Assembly (NCBI GenBank): GCA_025054525.1
Contig: JANWZJ010000013.1
Location: forward strand, 1 to 37,055
Length of the DNA: 37,055 nucleotides
From: Bacteroidia bacterium
Lineage (GTDB): Bacteria > Bacteroidota > Bacteroidia > SpSt-205
Direction of reading: 5' to 3'
Both the position numbers and the translations under genes were made by a program. This document shows, one piece after another, positions 15,514 to 24,219 of the stretch (within the stretch, counting starts at the first letter, position 1; each line of letters starts with the position of its first letter). The notes below the pieces were generated by a model. It was not told the DNA's origin. It made no database searches and saw only the letters and a program-made list of their open reading frames with translations.

Positions 15514-17336
15514 AGCGCCTCCTTTCTGTCATAGGGCTACTTTGGGCCCAGCCCTATAAGGACTTAGAAGGGCATATGGGCAGTATCAATGCTTTGGCTT
15601 TCTCGGCAGATAGCCGGTATCTTCTCTCTGCATCCAGTGACCGTACGGTGCGGTTGTGGCACCTACCATATGGAACCCTCTTGGCTCGCTATACCGGTGC
15701 TTCTGCCAGTCTGAATGCCCTCACGCTCTTAGAGGATACCACAGGCACTTTCTGGTGTGCTTCCAGTGATGGGCAGGTATATCAGTGGAGTTTAGCTCAG
15801 TATTGGCATGGCAGCAAAGGAAGCAGAGAGCCCAGTTTGCGTACCCAACGACGAGAAAACATAGCACGTCGCCTTCGTAAAGGTACTGGTTATGAAGTCT
15901 GGGAAGCTATTGCTGCTCATCCCAAACGCCCTACCTTGTATGTCCTCTCCCGCACAGGGAAACTCGTAGCTTGGGATACCTCTGAAAACTGGCTCCAAAC
16001 TCTGCAAGACACCACAGGCGTAAGCTATGCCTTAGCTATAGCGGCATCAGGTAAAACCCTATATGTAGGCAGTGGAAGTGGGGTTATTTGGGCAGTGAGT
16101 ACGCAAGATTTTTCCATACAACGGACGCTGCGCGGACATACAAAGGGTGTACGTGGCTTGGCAATTAGCCCTGATGAACGCCTCTTAGCCAGTGCAGGAT
16201 TAGACGGTAAAGTCATGCTATGGCGAATCCCCGAAGGATTACGCATCCAGACCTTAGAAGCTAATACCGAGGGCATGCGGGCTGTGGCTTTTAGCCCTGA
16301 TGGGCGGTTCTTAGCTGGGGCAGGTAAAGACGGCAAGCTCTTCCTCTGGCACGTAAATACAGGACGCTTAGAGAAGAGCCTCACCCTTTCCGTACCGCTC
16401 TGGACGGTAGCCTTCTGCCCCAACGGACAATACCTAATAGCTGGCGGCGAAGAGGGCCTCTTACGGGTATGGCGCATAGACCAACTGGGCATACGCCCTA
16501 TCCAAGTCCTCGCCGAAACTGATTCCCTCTACACGCCACCTGTAGATATTGAGGATAATATTCCCCAGTGCGGAAAATCTTATGCCCATCGCTACGCCTT
16601 TATCGTAGGAAATGAAGACTACCGAAGCTACAACCTCTCTTTTACCCCCGCTATGAATGTACCCTATGCGGTTAAGGATGCATATGCATTCCGCATGTAT
16701 GTTGAACAAATTCTGGGTGTTCCTTCCCGGAATATCGTTTTCCTTCAAAACGCTACCGCAGCCCAGTTTCAGCGGGAGCTGGAGAAACTCATCCTGCTAT
16801 TTCGGATGGGCGGTGGGAAAGCCGAGCTATTTTTCTACTATGCAGGGCATGGAGTACCTCATCCTCAGACGCAGGAGAGTTATCTTCTTCCTGTGGATGT
16901 AGCTCCGAGTGAGGGGGGTATTCGGCTCACCGACGTCGTACAAAAACTGGGAGAGAGTGGGGCCCGGCGAATATGGATGATAGTAGATGCGTGTTTCAGT
17001 GGGGGAGCCCGAGAAGAGAGTCCTATGGCAGCTCGGGGTATCCGCATCAAGCCCAAACCTATCCAGCTCACAGGTCCTGTGATCCTACTCTCTGCCACTA
17101 CAGCCGAAGAAGAAGCACTGCCTTATCACCAAGCAAGGCATGGCCTTTTCACTTACTTTTTCCTGAAAGCCCTGCGCCAGAAAGGCTGCCGAGAAGCTAC
17201 CCTACAGTCCCTCTTAGAGGAAACAGTCCAGGAGACAACTCGCTATGCCCTGCTCCTACACCACCGCTTGCAGCGTCCCACTTGGCTGGTAAGCCCCGCC
17301 CTCTCTGAAACAGAAGTGCTCTCCGAGCGATGGTAG
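15510..17336 (+). CDS. Exported WD40-repeat caspase-like (C14) peptidase
   Basis: This is a 608-residue protein. The start ATG at 15510 overlaps the upstream stop and begins a signal peptide, MKRLLSVIGLLWA, with Gln14 after the cleavage site. Residues about 18-335 carry WD40 repeats (GHMGSINALAFS and SASSDRTVRLWHL; later GHTKGVRGLAIS, EGMRAVAFSPDGR and VPLWTVAFCPNGQ), enough for one beta-propeller. Residues about 365-600 form a caspase/metacaspase-like p20 fold with His447 (YYAGHGVP) and Cys495 (VDACFSGG), so the catalytic dyad is intact. Such enzymes cleave after basic or acidic residues; the substrate is unknown. The propeller is a likely protein-docking module. Export is inferred from the leader and is unusual for this class. 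Confidence 0.88.
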   Translation: MKRLLSVIGLLWAQPYKDLEGHMGSINALAFSADSRYLLSASSDRTVRLWHLPYGTLLARYTGASASLNALTLLEDTTGTFWCASSDGQVYQWSLAQYWHGSKGSREPSLRTQRRENIARRLRKGTGYEVWEAIAAHPKRPTLYVLSRTGKLVAWDTSENWLQTLQDTTGVSYALAIAASGKTLYVGSGSGVIWAVSTQDFSIQRTLRGHTKGVRGLAISPDERLLASAGLDGKVMLWRIPEGLRIQTLEANTEGMRAVAFSPDGRFLAGAGKDGKLFLWHVNTGRLEKSLTLSVPLWTVAFCPNGQYLIAGGEEGLLRVWRIDQLGIRPIQVLAETDSLYTPPVDIEDNIPQCGKSYAHRYAFIVGNEDYRSYNLSFTPAMNVPYAVKDAYAFRMYVEQILGVPSRNIVFLQNATAAQFQRELEKLILLFRMGGGKAELFFYYAGHGVPHPQTQESYLLPVDVAPSEGGIRLTDVVQKLGESGARRIWMIVDACFSGGAREESPMAARGIRIKPKPIQLTGPVILLSATTAEEEALPYHQARHGLFTYFFLKALRQKGCREATLQSLLEETVQETTRYALLLHHRLQRPTWLVSPALSETEVLSERW

Positions 17337-17344
17337 TACCTTCG
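17337..17344 (+). promoter_or_regulatory. Possible -7 element before the DUF4293-like gene
   Basis: TACCTTCG matches TAnnTTTG with one mismatch, directly follows the caspase stop codon and ends five bases before the GTG start at 17350. Confidence 0.35.
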
Positions 17345-17349
17345 CATTT

Positions 17350-17853
17350 GTGCAGAAAGAGAAAATCTGGGGCTATCTTACTTTGAGCTTAGCGGTATTA
17401 GCGTTCATCGCCTTATTTCTACCTCAATTTCGCATAACGATCCAAGAAGGGGGAGACGCCCTGATTTACTTTTGGGGAGGGCATGCAAAGGTGGGAGCCA
17501 CTGTGCCGGCAAGCCTTTATTTGATTGCGCTGGGATGGGCGATATTGGGTGTAGCGGCTCTTGGATGGGCTGTCTTTTTAGTTCGGCGCAAGGACCGCCG
17601 CACTATCGCCTGGCTCAACTGGGCTGCCTTCTTTATCGCAATGCAGCTCGTTTTCCTCTTAACCGCCGCCGAAGAAATCCTGACCGACCTACGCGTCCAA
17701 GAACTTCACGCAGACAGCTTAGCCCAAGCAGGTAGCTGGATAGCCTTTGGGGTTATGGTCATCCTGCTATTTTTACCTGGACGAGTAAAAAAATCTCTCT
17801 TTGCTACTGATCCTTCACTGGGAAGAAACCCATCATCCCCAGCGTCCAGTTGA
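17350..17853 (+). CDS. Four-helix membrane protein, DUF4293-like
   Basis: This is a 167-residue membrane protein with four hydrophobic segments (about residues 8-25, 55-77, 87-106 and 128-144), a short basic loop VRRKDRR between helices 2 and 3, and a polar C-terminal tail. Size and layout recall DUF4293, a Bacteroidota family of unknown function; the match is by general resemblance. GTG is the likely start, five bases after a near-consensus -7 element. The last 50 bases overlap the 3' end of the convergent lipoprotein gene. Confidence 0.6.
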   Translation: MQKEKIWGYLTLSLAVLAFIALFLPQFRITIQEGGDALIYFWGGHAKVGATVPASLYLIALGWAILGVAALGWAVFLVRRKDRRTIAWLNWAAFFIAMQLVFLLTAAEEILTDLRVQELHADSLAQAGSWIAFGVMVILLFLPGRVKKSLFATDPSLGRNPSSPASS

Positions 17854-18511
17854 GGTAAGAAGCATTAGAGGCGGAGGCTGCCAAAAGCACAGGTTGGGTA
17901 GAAGCAAATACTTGAATACGCCCATGGCGCACCGAAGCAGTAAATCCTGTGCCTGCCCCGATGAAGTGCCAGCGGAAGCCTATAGCAGTTCTCTGCGTCA
18001 GGGCTATGTTGGTTCCTATGAATGCAGCAAGTGTGGGCGTTACGGCGGGGACATTCTTCTCCAAGTAATACAGCTCCGAGCGGCGCCATCGCTCTATGCC
18101 TGCCCCTAAGCCAATCCCTGACTCTATACGCACCCCTTCGTTCAGGGGTGCCGATAATCCTATGTCAGTCTGTAAATGAAAAGCCGTAGCGCGCACTTGA
18201 ATAGGCACTATGGAGTCGTATCCTTGAATAAAATAAGTGCGACGAAAAAGATACCTCCCAGTGGCACCCCAGCCCGTAAGATTGAAGGTGAGCCATTTAC
18301 TTTGGCTCACGAGCCCTAAGAAGCCGCTGGCATAGAAGCGCTCTACAGCGTCTTCCTGAGTGGGTTGCCCAGCTCGCAAACCTCCATAAAACTCCATCCC
18401 TTCTTCTTTCGGATGCTTGAGCGGGGAAACAGGCGCCGTGCTCCATGCTATCGGTACTGCACAGCCCCCTACCAGCAGAGAGAGAGAGATGAGCCCGAGT
18501 AGCTTCCACAT
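17804..18511 (-). CDS. Predicted outer-membrane lipoprotein with a small barrel-like body
   Basis: This is a 235-residue protein. The N-terminus MWKLLGLISLSLLVGGC has a lipobox (LVGG-Cys17) for lipid attachment. The mature part has strand-like segments typical of small outer-membrane barrels (GMEFYGGLRAGQ, FHLQTDIGLSAPL, VRIESGIGLGAG, TAIGFRWHFIGAG) and ends with WTLGMMGFFPV. No specific family is recognised. TAACTTCG, a one-mismatch -7 element, lies five bases before the ATG. It is the last core-like gene before the accessory island and is divergent from it; there are 65 bases between the two start codons. Confidence 0.7.
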   Translation of the reverse strand: MWKLLGLISLSLLVGGCAVPIAWSTAPVSPLKHPKEEGMEFYGGLRAGQPTQEDAVERFYASGFLGLVSQSKWLTFNLTGWGATGRYLFRRTYFIQGYDSIVPIQVRATAFHLQTDIGLSAPLNEGVRIESGIGLGAGIERWRRSELYYLEKNVPAVTPTLAAFIGTNIALTQRTAIGFRWHFIGAGTGFTASVRHGRIQVFASTQPVLLAASASNASYLNWTLGMMGFFPVKDQ

Positions 18512-18516
18512 TACCT

Positions 18517-18524
18517 CGAAGTTA
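18517..18524 (-). promoter_or_regulatory. Possible -7 element before the lipoprotein gene
   Basis: TAACTTCG on the minus strand (one mismatch to TAnnTTTG) is followed by AGGTA and the ATG at 18511. Confidence 0.4.
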
Positions 18525-18576
18525 AGAGGTTTCCGCTCAAAGAGGAAACTGATTATTATTGCCCTATCCAGCCAGT

Positions 18577-21500
18577 ATGAGGATATCTTTCTTATTAGGC
18601 TACCTCTACGAGATAGCCTTCAAGGTCGGCTTCATAAAGCGCATAGAGCAAATAGTCAAAAGTCCCATTCATGGATTTATCTCCTTGGAGCAATTTCTAC
18701 AGCAAGCCAAGCACTTCCTCATAGAGCAAAATGAGGAAGTATGGAAAGACTTGGAGAAGATTTGGCATGGGTTTCAGGCTTCTGCCGAGTCTCCCCTCTC
18801 CGATACAGATACTGATTATTCGTCTCATGATTTGTCCCCCGAGCAAGAGAAGGCTCTTTATATATTCAAGACGGGAGAACTCCAAGGCTACTTCTATGCC
18901 AAAGAGCATCCCCCAGAAATTATCCACAAGCTCCGTATAGGCGAAGCCAGTCATATCCCAGGCTCTTGGGAGAATGCAGACCTTATCTTTCAAGTTCAGG
19001 GCACCCTATATGTGCTTGAGTTTAAGCTCGGTGGCGCTGCTCGCCACCTACACACTCTCTTCCACTCCGAAGATCCTCCCGTCTTACCCTTCTTTGATCA
19101 TGGTATTGCCTTGCATCTATCACCCGGTAGGATATCGTTGGACAGAGTGATAGCGGGCCTATTACAGAACTGCGAAGCATTCACTGCCACTACTCAGATC
19201 TCCCCCGAAGCCAACGCCTTTCTTCAAGTGTTAGCTTATGCTATCAGTTTTCTCATAGAGAATGATTCAGGGAATAGACATTCTCCTATTCAAAGGCTCC
19301 ACTTATCCATACTCTCCCCTTTCACAGACCCTCTCTGCTTTGAGGTTGACATAGAGAGCTATGACAGCCTTCCTCAGAACTTAGAGGCGATTCGTAGATT
19401 ATATGAGGAACTCTCCGAGAGATTGTCAGCTTACCAACGGCTACAAGGTGCCTCTAAGACGCGTGAGATGCGACTAACAGAGGAGTATGAAGAGAAAATC
19501 CGTCAAGCCAACGATGAGATTAGCCGGTTAGAAGCCAAACCTACCCGTCTTACTCCTATGCCAATCAGTGAGGCGCGCCGAGATGTAGAGAGACGAATAA
19601 CTGACTTTTTTGAAAGAAAAGACCCGAGGGGAGTCCTGGTGCTCTTACATGCTCCTGGCGCAGGCAAAACAACTACGCTGCGCAATTATATCCTCCGATT
19701 GAGCGAGGGAAAGCACATAGTAATATATTTTGCTTCACGACTTATTTTATGCAGTAGAGAGGAGGAGAAACTCAAACAGGACCCCAAAGTATATGTAGTA
19801 CGCGCTACATCTACTAAGACACCCAGCCCCTTCGTTCGGGATAACGGTCAGCATTGGCAAAATCTCTCTTCCCATAAAGGAGTTTTAGCTGAGCTATCGG
19901 ATAACCTCCATAGAGCTACTGTAAATAACGCCAACCAGCCAAAACAATTTCTATGGGGCATAGCTACACTCCAAGCGATTACCAAAAATGAGAGAGGTCA
20001 ATCTACCCTAACCCACCTGGATAAACTCAAATCTCCAAGGATTATAGACCAATACACGCTTCATATCATCGCCGATGAGTTCTTCGGTCATTACAATGGT
20101 ATGGATGCTATTATACAACTCATCCATTTCATGAAAAAGTGGTACGAGAGCGGAGGCAGAGGGTATCTTTATTTATTTGACGCCAATGCTTATTCGCCGG
20201 AACTCTTTGTAAAACTCTACGAGGAATATAAGCAGTACAAAGCCATTCCTGCTTCGCTGATGCTGACCCACTTCCAGCCAGAGCTTCATACAGAGTTAGA
20301 GGGCATACCTGCTTACATCTATGCTCGTCATGGCTATCCCGCTCCTGATATTCAGACCCAAGCTCGTTTTTTCTTGAATATAGAGGAGGAAAATGAGCTA
20401 ATCCAGGAGTTAGCTCGGTACATTCAGAGGACTTTTCCACAAGACAAGAGGGAAAGCGCTTTCCTATTTATTCAGAATAAGGACCGAATAGCCAAGCTCC
20501 GACGAGAGCTTACTAACATAGGATTTTCCTGCATCATAGCCACCTCCAGTTCTCAGCGTTCTCAAGATGAGATTAGTCAAGGGAACGAAGATATTATCTT
20601 AGGCACATCCTCTATCAGTCGCGGAATAGATCTAAGCCGACCCCATAAACCCGTAACGCATATCTATTTTCTATTAGATGGATGGAACTCGGAGGAGAAT
20701 CTCGTTGAGCTGCTTCAAAGCCTGGCTCGCGCACGAGGCGATTCCGAAACTGAACAGCGTACCCGCATTATCCACCGAATGTATATCGCCCCTATAAGAA
20801 CCCCAGAGAGAGAAAATGAGGTAGTTCAATCCATCATGCAGGAATGGGAGTTAGCGGATGAGGCGCTTACTCGCCTTATTTATCGCTATCACATATACCA
20901 AGGCTTGCTTAACTTGGATAAGGTAGCTTGTTTGCTACTGGCTCAGTTTGTAGGTCAACCTGGCAAAAATCTTATGGTACCCGTCCCTAAGTTTTACGAG
21001 ACGCAATTCAAATATAATCCTATCGCTGAGTTAGAAGGAAATATATCTTTCTTAGAAGATGTACTTCTGATAGAAAACAAAAATACAGATAGCACTCCTA
21101 TCATAGAGAGACTAAAATACATTATAGAGACACTTCAACAGTTCTCTTTCTATTCAGAGAGCCTCACAACTGAAAAGATAGAAGAAGGAGAGTACTATCA
21201 TCCTTATTTGCTCTTTACCCACATGCCGATGCGTATTAGTAGGCCAGAATTGAAGATAGAACTACTGAGCAATAACCTTAAGGAGGTAGAGGGGCGCCTC
21301 CGAGAACATAGCACGGAAAGAACCCGAAGACTCAAGGAGTTTATATCTAATCCTCCGCATAGTTTAGAGAAAGCAGATGCGGCAGTACTAATTCCTACCT
21401 ATACTTACGTATGGACGCGCTACTTTCTAAGGAGGGAGGGTACTGTACTCTGCAAGGTACGTCCTAGTGTAGGACGTGGGGGCGCAGAGGTATTAGGAGG

Positions 21501-21678
21501 TGATGCAGGACTACAGGTTCGTGCCAAAAACTCCATTTCGTCTGCCTCCTCCCGAGAATACCCTTTTATTCCCCTACAAGAGAACTTTCCTTATACACAG
21601 GTGTTGTCAGGGCGGTTTCCCCGCTTTCCTATAGAACTTGTTTTAGCTATTTTGCAGTATGGAAGGGATTCTGCGTGA
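18577..21678 (+). CDS. Helicase-nuclease: N-terminal PD-(D/E)XK domain plus SF2-type helicase (DdmD-like role?)
   Basis: This is a 1033-residue protein (ATG start; a TTG at 18559 would add six residues). Residues about 85-260 look like a RecB-type nuclease: E123, D135 (ENADLIF), E148-x-K150 (YVLEFKL) and a QxxxY motif (Q217-Y221). A charged helical linker (about 280-320) leads to an SF2-like motor: Walker A APGAGKTTT (K364), Walker B IIADEF (D500, E501), a motif III-like LFDAN near 535, motif V LGTSSISRGID (675-685), and motif VI with Q714, R718 and R720 (QSLARARGD). The last 300 residues are unassigned. The gene overlaps the Argonaute-like gene by 20 bases. Family knowledge supports DNA unwinding with cleavage; a plasmid or phage defence role is inference. 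Confidence 0.78.
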   Translation: MRISFLLGYLYEIAFKVGFIKRIEQIVKSPIHGFISLEQFLQQAKHFLIEQNEEVWKDLEKIWHGFQASAESPLSDTDTDYSSHDLSPEQEKALYIFKTGELQGYFYAKEHPPEIIHKLRIGEASHIPGSWENADLIFQVQGTLYVLEFKLGGAARHLHTLFHSEDPPVLPFFDHGIALHLSPGRISLDRVIAGLLQNCEAFTATTQISPEANAFLQVLAYAISFLIENDSGNRHSPIQRLHLSILSPFTDPLCFEVDIESYDSLPQNLEAIRRLYEELSERLSAYQRLQGASKTREMRLTEEYEEKIRQANDEISRLEAKPTRLTPMPISEARRDVERRITDFFERKDPRGVLVLLHAPGAGKTTTLRNYILRLSEGKHIVIYFASRLILCSREEEKLKQDPKVYVVRATSTKTPSPFVRDNGQHWQNLSSHKGVLAELSDNLHRATVNNANQPKQFLWGIATLQAITKNERGQSTLTHLDKLKSPRIIDQYTLHIIADEFFGHYNGMDAIIQLIHFMKKWYESGGRGYLYLFDANAYSPELFVKLYEEYKQYKAIPASLMLTHFQPELHTELEGIPAYIYARHGYPAPDIQTQARFFLNIEEENELIQELARYIQRTFPQDKRESAFLFIQNKDRIAKLRRELTNIGFSCIIATSSSQRSQDEISQGNEDIILGTSSISRGIDLSRPHKPVTHIYFLLDGWNSEENLVELLQSLARARGDSETEQRTRIIHRMYIAPIRTPERENEVVQSIMQEWELADEALTRLIYRYHIYQGLLNLDKVACLLLAQFVGQPGKNLMVPVPKFYETQFKYNPIAELEGNISFLEDVLLIENKNTDSTPIIERLKYIIETLQQFSFYSESLTTEKIEEGEYYHPYLLFTHMPMRISRPELKIELLSNNLKEVEGRLREHSTERTRRLKEFISNPPHSLEKADAAVLIPTYTYVWTRYFLRREGTVLCKVRPSVGRGGAEVLGGDAGLQVRAKNSISSASSREYPFIPLQENFPYTQVLSGRFPRFPIELVLAILQYGRDSA

Positions 21679-24097
21679 GAGCCCGGAGGCGTTGGCAGAG
21701 TTCGCTTTAGGTGAGGTTAGCCGACCGAATTTTATTTATGGTGGGCTATTCTATGTGCCAGAGACACCAGATACCGAACGCTATCGTCATGCATTAGCGG
21801 CGGTTCTCCACCAGTTTCTGCGTCCTAAACCTAAGAAAAAAGACATGAAAGAGGCCCGCGCTCAGTTCCGAGAATGCTTGACTAATCCTAACTATTCGTC
21901 AGCTCATGATCCTGCATATCCTATGATGAGCGTCGCCCAGTGGCAGCAGCCCTACTATACTTTACGCAAGATGAAAGAGACTCTGACGTTTGAGCGGCAT
22001 AGCGTCGGGGCCTCTTTATACGTGGAACCGCTCCAACTCCATCTTAGGTCGGGGCAGCTGCTATTCCTCTATGTTTGCGGCACTAGGGGACAAAGTCTAT
22101 CCGTGGAGTCAGACTGGATGATACGAGAAGAGCTCTTAAGCTGGTGGCTAAGGCAAGAGAATGACCCAGAGACGCAGAAGTATTTAGCAGACGTGCAAGA
22201 AACCTTAAGTATCATAAAGGAAAGCTCTCAAACTCTCTACAAGCATCCCTCTGTGCGCAAAATAGCCAACTATCTCTTTCCCGTAGACCTGAACCGGTTT
22301 GCGGATGCTCTCTGGGTAAGTCGTGCCCGCCTTTTTAAGCGGGAACTGAGTGCCAAGGACTTATGGAAGACCTTCGACCAACCCGAAACCAGAGAAGAAC
22401 TGGAAGATTTCCGCTATGTCTTCAATAAGAAGAGGCCCTCTATCTCGATGGAAGATTTCTTGTTCCATCTGTTAAGTAAAGCGCTAGATGAAGGCTTTTT
22501 AGCACGCTTGCGACAACGATGGATAGAACTTCTTCAGTCTTATTGTACTTCTACTACAGCCTATGCCATGCCTAATTCTCCCATAAAAATCTTGCCCCTT
22601 GCCCCCAAGCCAGACTCCTGTCGGCAAAGGCTCTCTTTTGGCACCTATCATGTTCCCTTCAAAAAAGTGCAAGTTCTATGCTACTTTGAGGAGGGATTTG
22701 AAGTAAAAGTTAGTTCAGGTAGGGTCTACAGAAAAGAAGAGGTAGTCCAATATCTCATCAAAGAACTGAATAGGGTAAGCCATCACTATTGTAGTCAATC
22801 TCCTATAGAGTTTCACCTCTTTGGCTCAGAGCATAATACAAACAAGATATCCGAGAATAGCTTCCTTAAGTTAGAGGAACTTTTAGGGGAAGCCTTGCCT
22901 ATCCTGAGAGGCTATAAAACGCGACAAATCTCCTATGAGTTGCGCCCGAAGGATTCTACTGATTTGATTGGGGGACTCCTCACTTTTAGTGCGACTCTTC
23001 AGCGTATGGTATCCAAAATGCAAGAAGAATCAGAAGAAGCATACTGCCTACTGCTCTTTCTCAATACGGACTTTGACGATGGAGAGAATCGTTACTCCTT
23101 GTGGGATTATGTGCGCTTTATCTATGAGTACTATGGCATGCCAGTCCAAACCCTCACTAGACGCTCTCTCAAGCAGATATTGGAAGATAGAAGTAAAGAT
23201 GCAGTAGTGAAAAATATTTTGATTAGCCTACTCAAGGATGCCAAGCAATTAGAAGTCAAATATCAGCGCTTTGAACTACCCACCAAAATTAAAGAGACCT
23301 TCATTATAATAGAGATTCCTTCGTCTTCTTTTCTCTATTCACGAAGAACCTCTAATGAAGAACGACATAAGCACTTTTTGTATGAGTTATACAGGATTCG
23401 ATTGGGCTCAGAAACTCTCCGAATAGGCTTGGAAAAGAAGTTCCTTCTCATGTTAGGGGAGCTGGGAGAACATGAGAAGCAATTCAAAGAGTGGCTCAAT
23501 AATCACCTGAATAAAGAGGATAAGCGACTCTATTTTCTCTCTTCTTATTCTTCAAAAGAAAGGGAGTCACCTATTTTGCGATACCTTTTATCGCGGGAGC
23601 CTGAGAATTTTCTCCACTTAGGCTACACCGAACTGCCTACCACGCATATTCAGCTTGAAAGCAAACAAGAAGAGAGAAATAGATTACTTGTCCTGCTTCC
23701 CGAGCAGATTCAAGAGCTTTTTAGCTGCGTAGAGGAGTTGGTAAATTTGAAGGATCGGACTTTTATCGGCTTCAAGCCTGCCCTCCCCAGTGATCCTGAA
23801 TACAGAGAATTCCATCATACACACCTCCAGTTGTTTGAGGTCTTATTCTCTCGTTTCTCTCTTTCCTTTTCGGAGAGAGAGCTGCTACTTTTGAGCCTGA
23901 TAGCGCTGAGCTTTTACGAGAGTGAATCTTTCCGAACCCCATATGCCAAACTTGACCTAAAAGCACAAGAGAGGAACATCTATCTGAATATCCAACGGGG
24001 TGCCGCAAACCAAGGATATCTCTTCTCCCTTAAGGCTGTTTTGTATGAGCTTTTGTATCGGATTAGCTGGCTTCCACCTCGCGAAGAGATTAGATGA
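21659..24097 (+). CDS. Argonaute-like (MID-PIWI) protein, probably catalytically inactive
   Basis: This is an 812-residue protein starting inside the upstream helicase gene. The N-terminal 330 residues are helical and unrecognised. Residues about 335-545 run like an L2/MID region: a LLLFLNTDFDDG strand, an aromatic and basic helix, GMPVQ (493-497, cf. GIPxQ of Argonautes), and KNILISLLKDAKQ (cf. N-x-A-L-x-x-x-K). The next strand, TFIIIEIPSSS (547-557), sits where PIWI domains have GxD, with Glu551 in place of Asp. The later strand RLYFLSSYSSKE lacks the usual R-DG. The expected catalytic tetrad is therefore not recognisable, as in many guide-binding but non-slicing prokaryotic Argonautes. The assignment rests on motif order and context, so it is tentative. 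pPIWI-RE proteins or an unrelated fold are the alternatives. Confidence 0.5.
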   Translation: MEGILRESPEALAEFALGEVSRPNFIYGGLFYVPETPDTERYRHALAAVLHQFLRPKPKKKDMKEARAQFRECLTNPNYSSAHDPAYPMMSVAQWQQPYYTLRKMKETLTFERHSVGASLYVEPLQLHLRSGQLLFLYVCGTRGQSLSVESDWMIREELLSWWLRQENDPETQKYLADVQETLSIIKESSQTLYKHPSVRKIANYLFPVDLNRFADALWVSRARLFKRELSAKDLWKTFDQPETREELEDFRYVFNKKRPSISMEDFLFHLLSKALDEGFLARLRQRWIELLQSYCTSTTAYAMPNSPIKILPLAPKPDSCRQRLSFGTYHVPFKKVQVLCYFEEGFEVKVSSGRVYRKEEVVQYLIKELNRVSHHYCSQSPIEFHLFGSEHNTNKISENSFLKLEELLGEALPILRGYKTRQISYELRPKDSTDLIGGLLTFSATLQRMVSKMQEESEEAYCLLLFLNTDFDDGENRYSLWDYVRFIYEYYGMPVQTLTRRSLKQILEDRSKDAVVKNILISLLKDAKQLEVKYQRFELPTKIKETFIIIEIPSSSFLYSRRTSNEERHKHFLYELYRIRLGSETLRIGLEKKFLLMLGELGEHEKQFKEWLNNHLNKEDKRLYFLSSYSSKERESPILRYLLSREPENFLHLGYTELPTTHIQLESKQEERNRLLVLLPEQIQELFSCVEELVNLKDRTFIGFKPALPSDPEYREFHHTHLQLFEVLFSRFSLSFSERELLLLSLIALSFYESESFRTPYAKLDLKAQERNIYLNIQRGAANQGYLFSLKAVLYELLYRISWLPPREEIR

Positions 24098-24118
24098 GAA
24101 AGAACTAATCTATCGCAC

Positions 24119-24133
24119 ACCACAGCTTGTGGT
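24119..24133 (+). repeat. Short inverted repeat after the accessory island
   Basis: ACCACA-GCT-TGTGGT forms a perfect 6-bp stem with a 3-base loop, 22 bases after the stop of the Argonaute-like gene. No T-tract follows, so intrinsic terminator function is doubtful. The 122 bases between 24098 and 24219 hold nothing else that I recognise. Confidence 0.3.
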
Positions 24134-24219
24134 TATCGGATGAGAATTCCCCAAATAAGGCTCACATCTACCATTTATATAACTACCAACCAGACGGGAA
24201 TTTGTCTTCTCTGCATGAG

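Noticed and set aside
18554-18561. TATTATTG as promoter of the helicase-nuclease gene
   Set aside because: It has one mismatch, sits 15 bases before the ATG and has no clear -33 partner; too weak to annotate.
18577-24097. Island as a pPIWI-RE three-gene system
   Set aside because: The helicase does not look DinG-like, there is no separate REase gene, and the nuclease motif is fused to the helicase. Kept as an alternative only.
24119-24133. Hairpin as a terminator of the island operon
   Set aside because: The stem is only 6 bp with a 3-base loop and no T-tract follows; listed only as an inverted repeat.
24127-24219. TTG start for the DUF3078 protein
   Set aside because: It adds 31 polar residues before a clear signal peptide that begins at the ATG at 24220.
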